Assembly: GCA_036396795.1 (NCBI GenBank)
Contig: DASWKF010000093.1
Location: 1 to 9,521 of the forward strand
DNA length: 9,521 nucleotides
DNA from: JAHEEM01 sp036396795
GTDB taxonomy: Bacteria; Pseudomonadota; Gammaproteobacteria; Steroidobacterales; Rariloculaceae
Direction: 5' to 3'
In this document: positions 5,307-9,521 of the stretch, in pieces
Layout: every line of letters begins with the position of its first letter
How positions within the stretch are numbered: position 1 is the first letter of the stretch
Made by a program: the position numbers and the translations under genes
The notes under the pieces: model-generated
What the model saw: only the letters and a program-made list of their open reading frames with translations
Databases searched by the model: none
Told to the model about the DNA's origin: nothing

Positions 5307-5918
5307 ATGAAAAAGCGCAAGTACAGGCTCAAGCAGCGCGCCGCCCGGCAGCAGGAAACGCGCGAGCGCATCGTCGATGCCGCGGTGGCCTTGCACGAGG
5401 AGCTCGGGCCCGCGGCGACGACGATCAGCGCGCTGGCCGACCGAGCCGGCGTGCAGAGGCTGACCGTCTACCGGCACTTCCAGAGCGAACAGGAGATACT
5501 AAAGGCCTGCAGCTCGAAGTGGCTCAGTCGGCATCCCCCTCCGGACGTCTCGAAGATGAAAGACCGGGAGCCCGTCGAGCGCACGCGGGCGACGTTCCGG
5601 GCGCTCTATGATTATTATTCAGAGACGCAGGGCATGTGGAACTCTCTGTACCGCGACCTGGGGAAGGTGGCCGCCCTCGACGAGGCCATGTCGCGCTTCG
5701 ACGAATATCTTGCGGCTCTCGCGGAGTCGGTGCTGGGAGATTGGGCGCCCTGCAAGTCGAAGCGACTGCGGGCGACCATCGGTCATGCACTTCGCTTTTC
5801 GACCTGGCAATCGCTCAAGGAGCAAGGGCTTGGCCGGACGGCGATGGCGGAGCTCGTCGGTTCGTGGATCGAGGCAGCAGGCAGCCGAATCAAGGGGAAG
5901 ACTAATGAGATCCCGTAG
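5307..5918 (+). CDS. TetR-family transcriptional regulator
   Basis: 203 residues from ATG 5307. The N-terminal DNA-binding domain is standard: ETRERIVDAAVALHEELG, then a helix-turn-helix at about 40-61 (ISALADRAGVQRLTVYRHF). The C-terminal ligand domain is helical and of ordinary length, with no recognisable ligand signature. The lysine/arginine-rich start (MKKRKYRLKQRAARQQ) precedes the first helix. I reject upstream non-ATG starts because they overlap the promoter region. It is divergent from the ODP gene, which is its probable target through the palindrome at 5224-5239. The inducer is unknown; control by a redox signal or an aromatic effector would be guesswork. Confidence 0.9.
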   Translation: MKKRKYRLKQRAARQQETRERIVDAAVALHEELGPAATTISALADRAGVQRLTVYRHFQSEQEILKACSSKWLSRHPPPDVSKMKDREPVERTRATFRALYDYYSETQGMWNSLYRDLGKVAALDEAMSRFDEYLAALAESVLGDWAPCKSKRLRATIGHALRFSTWQSLKEQGLGRTAMAELVGSWIEAAGSRIKGKTNEIP

Positions 5919-5985
5919 GTGCGTTTCCGGTTCACGACAAGCCCCTTGAGCACGAGCATGTCGTGCAGCTGAGCAACTACCTGCC

Positions 5986-6192
5986 GGCTGGTCTCATAAC
6001 TTCGCCATATTGACGCGGCCGGCAGCGCCGTATCTTGAGCGCATCGATGATCGCATGCCGGCCATGCTGCACTCGCGTGACTACGAAGCATGGGTATCAC
6101 CAGACACGAGCGAGGGCGATGCGTTAGCGATGATTCGAGACCCATTTGACCGCGTACAGACCTATCGTGTTCAGGCTTGTTTACGTAGGTAG
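5986..6192 (+). pseudogene. Remnant of an SRAP (YedK/HMCES-type) protein, C-terminal end
   Basis: In frame with FAILTRPAAPYLERIDDRMPAM (about 6001-6066), the translation matches the C-terminal block of SRAP-family proteins, usually F-x-I-x-T ... H-x-R-M-P, followed by YEAWVSPDT and a short tail ending at a TAG at 6190-6192. The N-terminal catalytic Cys and most of the domain are missing, and the conserved His of HDRMP is Asp here. SRAP proteins crosslink to abasic sites in single-stranded DNA; this piece cannot do so. The left boundary is unclear: 5919-5985 translates as plausible protein but matches no family I know. Confidence 0.6.
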
Positions 6193-6469
6193 ATACACGA
6201 TAGCCCGGAGTGCATAGCGCCTGTATAGCCAAACACTCCGACACTCTTTGTGGAACTTCACCCATGCGCAGTATGAGCACGATCATAGGGAGGATTGGAA
6301 GCCACTAGCACCATCCTCTCAAGAATCAAACGGTCCGAAAATCCCCAGGCAGGTCACGTCGGTTCGAGCGCTCAAATGGCGTCGGCAAAAAGCGGGAAAT
6401 GAGACGCACGGCACAGATATTGCGGCTTGCGTATCGTCAACTATCCAGGCTCTGATGTACACGCGGCTT
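6193..6469. other. Intergenic stretch before the riboswitch
   Basis: About 277 bp with no supportable gene. The promoter for the riboswitch transcript should lie near its right end, but I cannot identify a good -35/-10 pair. Confidence 0.4.
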
Positions 6470-6494
6470 GCTGTCAGTCTTCGTTACTGACAGC
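6470..6494. repeat. Perfect 9-bp hairpin upstream of the riboswitch
   Basis: GCTGTCAGT (6470-6478) and ACTGACAGC (6486-6494) are exact reverse complements separated by 7 nt (CTTCGTT). It ends 12 bp before the start of riboswitch helix P1. It may be a protein-binding operator at the promoter or a 5' stem of the leader RNA. No T-run follows, so it is unlikely to be a terminator. Confidence 0.6.
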
Positions 6495-6500
6495 GCGACT

Positions 6501-6575
6501 GCAAAAGGCAAACCGATCGCGAGGTCGGGACGCAAAGCCACCGGTCTTTGAAGCAAAAGACAGCGGGGTTGCCAG
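6501..6575 (+). promoter_or_regulatory. Class I cyclic-di-GMP riboswitch (GEMM-I)
   Basis: All GEMM-I hallmarks are present: GGCAAACC (6507-6514), a stem closed by a GCGA tetraloop (CCGATC / GGTCGG, 6513-6528), the conserved GACGCAAAGCC (6529-6539), a second stem GTCTTT/AAAGAC (6544-6561), then CAGCGGGGTTGCC (6561-6573), whose TTGCC pairs with GGCAA to close P1. The base aligned to G20 of the V. cholerae Vc2 aptamer is G (6507), which predicts c-di-GMP rather than cGAMP as ligand. It lies in the leader of the secreted Ig/FN3 gene, 113 nt before its start codon. Confidence 0.93.
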
Positions 6576-6653
6576 TCGGGACGGGACCCCAAGGGTTTCT
6601 GCCCGCTCCCGCGATCAGCTCTGCGTATCCCACGAATGACCTTCCCGGTCCGG

Positions 6654-6681
6654 TCGGTTGGCCGAAAACCGAATGGAGGAG
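6654..6681 (+). promoter_or_regulatory. Hairpin next to the ribosome binding site, candidate expression platform
   Basis: TCGGTT (6654-6659) pairs with AACCGA (6667-6672) around a 7-nt loop, and the Shine-Dalgarno GGAGGAG (6675-6681) starts 2 nt later. An upstream CTTCC run near 6641-6645 could pair with GGAGG. No terminator with a U-tract is seen between aptamer and gene, so translational control is more likely than transcriptional. Inference. Confidence 0.4.
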
Positions 6682-6688
6682 CTCGTCC

Positions 6689-7381
6689 GTGCGGCAAGAA
6701 AAGACTGTTGGATACTGCATCTTGACCACCGTGTGCGGCCTGGTCTTGGCCTTCGGCGGTCCTTCCGCCGGGGTCGGCGCTCCTCCGGAGCATGCGCAAA
6801 AGAAAAGCGGTAGCAGTGGAAAGAAAGGGCCCAAATCGACAAACACCGCGCCAACAATATCGGGAACGCCGGCGACCTCAGTGCTTCAGGAAAGGAACTA
6901 TGGTTTTTCGCCGAGCGCGGGGGATGCGGACGACGATCTCCTCGCGTTCAGCATCAAGAATCTTCCCCCTTGGGCGACCTTCAATATGGCCACGGGCGCT
7001 CTTATCGGCTTCCCCGATGCCTCGGACATCGGCACATATCGAGACATAGTCATTGCAGTAACGGACGGGCTGGCAACCACTAGCCTTCCCGCTTTTTCCG
7101 TCGAAGTGCTGCCGTACGCCCTTGGCTCAGTCACGGTCAGTTGGCTGCCGCCAACCGCGAACGAGGACGGGACCGCGTTGCTGGATCTTGCGGGATATCG
7201 TATCTATTGGGGGCTGGAGTCCCGAAACTACCAACACTCCGTGGATGTCACGAATTCGGGCATCACGACATTCGTCGTCGACAATCTGACCAGCGGAGCG
7301 TATTACTTCGGCGCGACGGCGATCAACAGTCGCGGCATGGAAAGTGAATTCTCGGTCGAAGCCGCGACCACCGTTCCCTGA
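6689..7381 (+). CDS. Secreted Ig-like (He_PIG) and fibronectin type III domain protein
   Basis: 230 residues from a GTG start at 6689, chosen because GGAGGAG lies 7 nt upstream and a signal peptide begins there (VGYCILTTVCGLVLAFGGPSAGVGA); frames further upstream overlap the riboswitch. After a low-complexity KKSGSSGKKGPKS linker (39-50), residues about 52-142 form a putative Ig/cadherin-like domain (NTAPTISGTP ... LPPWATFNMATGALIGFP). Residues about 146-228 form a fibronectin type III domain (GSVTVSWLPPT ... AGYRIYWG ... YYFGATAINSRGMES). No membrane anchor, LPXTG or secretion-system C-terminal domain is visible. Placement behind a c-di-GMP riboswitch suggests an extracellular matrix or adhesion role linked to the sessile state. 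Confidence 0.88.
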   Translation: MRQEKTVGYCILTTVCGLVLAFGGPSAGVGAPPEHAQKKSGSSGKKGPKSTNTAPTISGTPATSVLQERNYGFSPSAGDADDDLLAFSIKNLPPWATFNMATGALIGFPDASDIGTYRDIVIAVTDGLATTSLPAFSVEVLPYALGSVTVSWLPPTANEDGTALLDLAGYRIYWGLESRNYQHSVDVTNSGITTFVVDNLTSGAYYFGATAINSRGMESEFSVEAATTVP

Positions 7382-7492
7382 AGCGGCAGGCGAACCTCCG
7401 CCGCGCAGCCTTGACTGTCCGGGCTGACTCCCCGAGCATTCGCGTTGATCCGACGGAGTTCGCCGACTTGACGGCGTCGGGTGAGGCGCAAC

Positions 7493-8066
7493 ATGGAGTT
7501 TCTAACCAACGGCCCGGACGATAGCGTCGCTACGGTCGCCCTGGCTCACGGCGCCGGTGCCGGCATGGACACGCCTTTCATGAGCGCCGTGGCGGAAGGA
7601 TTGGCCCGGCACCGCCTGCGCGTTGTCCGGTTCGAGTTCCCCTATATGCAGAAACGGCGCGCCAACGGCGAACGGCGCGCTCCGGACTCGCCTCGGGTGC
7701 TCGAAGCGACATGGAAAGAGGTGATCGCTGTGCTCGGGCACGAGCGTCTCGTCATCGGCGGCAAATCGATGGGTGGACGAGTCCGCCTCGATGGTGGCAG
7801 ACGACGCCCGTGTGCGAGGGCTCGTCTGCCTCGGCTACCCTTTCCATCCACCGGGCAAACCCGGAAAGATGCGTATCGCTCATCTGCAGCGCCTAAGGAC
7901 GCCGGCGTTGATTCTGCAAGGGACGCGCGACCCGTTCGGCACGCCGGAGGACGTCGAGACGTATCCGCTCTCCAGAAAGATTCACGTTCACTGGATCGAG
8001 GATGGGGATCACTCCTTCAAGCCACCGGCTCGGTCCGGTCGTACCGTCGATCAGAGTTTCGAGGAG
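7493..8066 (+). pseudogene. Alpha/beta hydrolase (KANL3/Tex30-like), frameshifted and 3'-truncated
   Basis: The frame from ATG 7493 (GGTGAGG upstream) encodes the N-terminal half, with LAHGAGAGMDTPFM (oxyanion region) and the nucleophile elbow GGKSMGGR, Ser92. After R96 the reading frame breaks: one extra G at about 7781 shifts the continuation SMVADDARVRGLVCLGYPFHPP into another frame. That frame carries the acid LQGTRDPFG and the catalytic His in EDGDHSFKP. The end is lost: around 8062-8070 the sequence passes into an IS3-family transposase gene, removing the last helix. All three catalytic residues survive but in two frames. A sequencing error could explain the shift but not the fused end. 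Confidence 0.8.
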
Positions 8067-8340
8067 TCGATATGCCTTCGGCAAGCGATGTCGCGAAGCC
8101 GGTGTCGTGCCGTCGATGGGCTCGACGGGTGATGCTTACGATAACGCAATGGCTGAGAGCTTCTTCGCGACCCTCGAGCGCGAAGTCATCAACCGTCGGA
8201 GCTTCAGGAGCCAGGCCGAGGCGCGCATGGCGATCTTCACGTGGCTCGAGGGCTGGTACAACCCGCGCCGCCGTCACTCGTCGCTCGGCTACTTGTCACC
8301 GATCAATTACGAGAGGAGGATGTTGCCAAAAGTCGCTTGA
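8067..8340 (+). pseudogene. IS3-family transposase (OrfB), 5'-truncated
   Basis: About 90 C-terminal codons of the DDE (rve-type) transposase: AFGKRCREAGVVPSM, DAYDNAMAESFFATLE (containing the third catalytic residue, Glu), INRRSFRSQAEARM, WYNPRRRHSSLGYLSP, ending at TGA 8338-8340. The first two catalytic Asp residues, OrfA and the left inverted repeat are missing. Apparent in-frame codons to the left belong to the hydrolase remnant. It is inactive by itself. Confidence 0.9.
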
Positions 8341-8355
8341 GACCCAAGTCCTAAA

Positions 8356-8381
8356 CCGTCCACGGAAACGGGGCAAGACCA
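8356..8381 (+). mobile_element. Right inverted repeat of the IS3-family remnant
   Basis: 16 bp after the transposase stop comes CCGTCCACGGAAACGGGGCA followed by AGACCA. The reverse complement starts TGGTCTTGCCCCGTTTCCG, the form expected of an IS3-family terminal repeat (TG...CCCCxGTTT). The left copy is absent. Direct-repeat copy 2 begins at the very next base. Confidence 0.6.
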
Positions 8382-8459
8382 GTCGGCAGCCGAGGCCGCC
8401 GTTAACAACGCTAAAGCTCGTGCTTTTCGCGGTTTGTTACGAATTCGCACCCCACACGC
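8382..8459 (+). repeat. Direct repeat, copy 2 (about 78 bp)
   Basis: Same orientation as 1984-2065 and over 90 percent identical by eye outside a 4-bp gap. It starts exactly at the outer end of the IS3-family right inverted repeat and ends shortly before the hicAB promoter. Identity of the element is unknown. Confidence 0.85.
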
Positions 8460-8494
8460 CCGTTACAGTCCTCTAATCTGATATCAGCAAACGC

Positions 8495-8525
8495 TTGCAT
8501 AATGATAGCATGACACGCTATCATT
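8495..8525 (+). promoter_or_regulatory. hicAB promoter with palindromic operator
   Basis: TTGCAT (8495-8500), an 18-bp spacer and TATCAT (8519-8524) form a sigma-70 promoter. A perfect inverted repeat, AATGATAGC (8501-8509) and GCTATCATT (8517-8525) with a 7-bp centre, fills the spacer and covers the -10. This is where the HicB antitoxin, which has a ribbon-helix-helix-like C-terminus, would bind to repress. Initiation would fall at about 8531, right at the GTG start, so hicA may be leaderless. Confidence 0.7.
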
Positions 8526-8531
8526 CCCCCC

Positions 8532-8789
8532 GTGAAGAGCAAGCACCGCAAGACCCTCGAAGCCATCCGTCGCAAGCCTACGCTTGCGAACATCGCGTTC
8601 GCGGATATCGAGGCGCTCATCGTCGCACTAGGCGGCGAGGCGCGTGAGAGCCAAGGGTCGCGCGTGGCATTCGAACTCGGGGAAGGTGGACGGCTCTATC
8701 TGCACCGGCCGCACCCCGGCAAAGAGGCAAAGAAGTATCAGGTCGAGGAAATCCGCGAATGGCTGGAATCCAAAGGAGTGAAGCCTTGA
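8532..8789 (+). CDS. hicA: HicA-type mRNA interferase toxin
   Basis: 85 residues from GTG 8532. It has the HicA double-stranded-RNA-binding-like fold pattern: KTLEAIRRKPTLANIAFADIE, ALIVALGGEARES, GSRVAFEL and a late HRPHPGKEAK block followed by the C-terminal helix EEIREWLESKG. In many HicA proteins GSH carries the active His; here it is GSR, with His residues in HRPHP, a recognised sub-type of the family. No Shine-Dalgarno precedes the GTG (only a C-run), which agrees with a leaderless transcript. The stop overlaps the start of hicB (TTGA). Toxin-first order is usual for hicAB. Confidence 0.87.
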   Translation: MKSKHRKTLEAIRRKPTLANIAFADIEALIVALGGEARESQGSRVAFELGEGGRLYLHRPHPGKEAKKYQVEEIREWLESKGVKP

Positions 8790-9127
8790 ACGCAATGCAG
8801 TACAAGGGATATACGACCCGAGTCGATTTTCATGCACAGGATAAGGTCTTTGTCGGCCGCGTCCTCGGGATCGCCGATCGCATCACGTTTCACGGAAGCA
8901 GCGTGCGCGAGCTCGAGAAAGAGTTTCATGCGGCGATCAATCACTACATCGCTGACTGTGAGGCGACGGGCCGCGAGCCGCTCAAGCCGGCATCGGGGAA
9001 GCTCATGCTCCGCATTCCGCCAGAGACTCACGCGGCCGCAGCAATCGCGGCTCAGGCGGCTGGCAAGAGTCTGAATCAGTGGGCGGCCGAGGCGATCTCG
9101 CGAGCTGCCGACGCGAGCGATTGTTGA
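8786..9127 (+). CDS. hicB: HicB-family antitoxin
   Basis: 113 residues from a TTG start at 8786, chosen because AAAGGAG lies 7 nt upstream and the start overlaps the hicA stop (TTGA); an ATG at 8795 is the alternative. The N-terminal half is a HicB partial RNase H-like fold (YKGYTTRVDFHAQDKVFVGRV, then TFHGSSVRELEKEFHAAI and a YIADCEATGREP segment). The C-terminal part (LMLRIPPETHAAAAIAAQAAGKSLNQWAAEAI) is an Arc-like ribbon-helix-helix that would bind DNA, probably the palindrome at 8501-8525. It neutralises HicA and represses the operon. Confidence 0.9.
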   Translation: MNAMQYKGYTTRVDFHAQDKVFVGRVLGIADRITFHGSSVRELEKEFHAAINHYIADCEATGREPLKPASGKLMLRIPPETHAAAAIAAQAAGKSLNQWAAEAISRAADASDC

Positions 9128-9290
9128 ACTTACTCTCTCGACTGCTGCATCACGAGACCTTAGCCTCCAACCTGTGGGTGGCGAATTCGTACTTCGATGA
9201 GCGCCTGAGTAACAAACTCGTTTGGCTGGTGACTCAAAGGTGACTTTAACCGCACCTTGGACATAAGACGGAGTATTAGAATGTTCCGTT

Positions 9291-9521
9291 TCAGTCCGAG
9301 TGCTTGACTACTTCCCGCGCCCGCCGCAATACCTCGTCGAAGTACCTTTTCAACGGCTTGTTCACTCCCCTGCATCCCGCGACAACTGCTTCGCTCCAGT
9401 CCAGATATTTGGTTCGCCGTTCAACTGACCAGTCAGCCGGCGGTGAATGCGCTACGTCCCGAATATTACAAGTCTTGTCCGCGAGTTTTATCATTTTCGC
9501 TCGGCCGGATAGATGGGGGGA
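9291..9521 (-). CDS. HD-superfamily hydrolase, C-terminal part, runs off the right edge
   Basis: The minus-strand frame is open from the window edge to TGA at 9291-9293 (76 residues). It includes GRAKMIKLADKTCNIRDVA, then SPPADWSVERRTKYLDW, VVAGCRGVN and LKRYFDEV. The KLADK-x-x-N-I-R block carries the last metal-binding Asp of HD phosphohydrolases; the same arrangement is found in small HD proteins related to the (p)ppGpp hydrolase domain of RelA/SpoT. The N-terminal H...HD motif would be beyond the window. The ATG at 9494 is internal, since homology continues to its left. It is convergent with hicB. Confidence 0.75.
   Translation of the reverse strand, partial: SPHLSGRAKMIKLADKTCNIRDVAHSPPADWSVERRTKYLDWSEAVVAGCRGVNKPLKRYFDEVLRRAREVVKHSD

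Noticed and set aside
5783..6286. Minus-strand 167-codon frame behind tetR
   Set aside because: It runs antisense through the end of tetR and the SRAP remnant and shows no family resemblance; treated as a shadow.
6501..6575. Riboswitch as a cGAMP-sensing GEMM-Ib variant
   Set aside because: When aligned through the AAACC block, the position equivalent to G20 is G, not A, so c-di-GMP is the better prediction.
9228..9245. Short tandem GGTGACT copies 11 bp apart between hicB and the HD gene
   Set aside because: Too short and without a nearby promoter or gene start to support a regulatory role.

Overview
The base composition is moderately GC-rich. The families present (Rieske ferredoxin, M48 lipoprotein protease, Mth938-like protein, class I c-di-GMP riboswitch, HicAB, PemK/MazF) and the Lys-type tRNA remnant point to a Gram-negative proteobacterium, most likely gammaproteobacterial. 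That placement is inference from gene content; no marker gene is present. The window reads as an accessory chromosomal region of small independent modules mixed with genetic debris: tRNA 3' fragments, an Rhs scrap, an SRAP scrap, a broken hydrolase and half an IS3-family element.

Layout. 1-171: open partial reading frame (minus), unrecognised. 180-224: 3' fragment of tRNA-Lys(UUU) (minus), cut in the anticodon loop, a likely integration scar. 308-1636: three minus-strand genes in order Mth938-like, Rieske ferredoxin, DoxX-like membrane protein. 1676-1884: Rhs/YD-repeat remnant abutting a second tRNA-3'-like fragment. 1984-2065 and 8382-8459: two copies of a roughly 80-bp direct repeat flanking about 6.3 kb. 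2146-3678: glycine-zipper membrane protein, divergent from csbD and an M48 lipoprotein protease. 3746-4069: PemK/MazF toxin without a visible antitoxin. 4440-5198: stand-alone flavodiiron-type MBL domain (ODP), divergent from a TetR regulator (5307-5918); their promoters overlap at the -35 boxes and a perfect 16-bp palindrome lies at the ODP transcription start. 5986-6192: decayed C-terminus of an SRAP protein. 6470-7381: hairpin, class I c-di-GMP riboswitch and a secreted Ig-like/FN3 protein. 7493-8381: alpha/beta hydrolase with a frameshift, fused at its 3' end to a 5'-truncated IS3 transposase. 8495-9127: hicAB with a palindromic operator. 9291-9521: C-terminal part of an HD-family hydrolase running out of the window.

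The best-supported functional units are the c-di-GMP-controlled secreted protein, the ODP/TetR pair with its compact divergent control region, and the complete autoregulated hicAB module. The rest suggests repeated insertion and deletion near tRNA-derived attachment sites.
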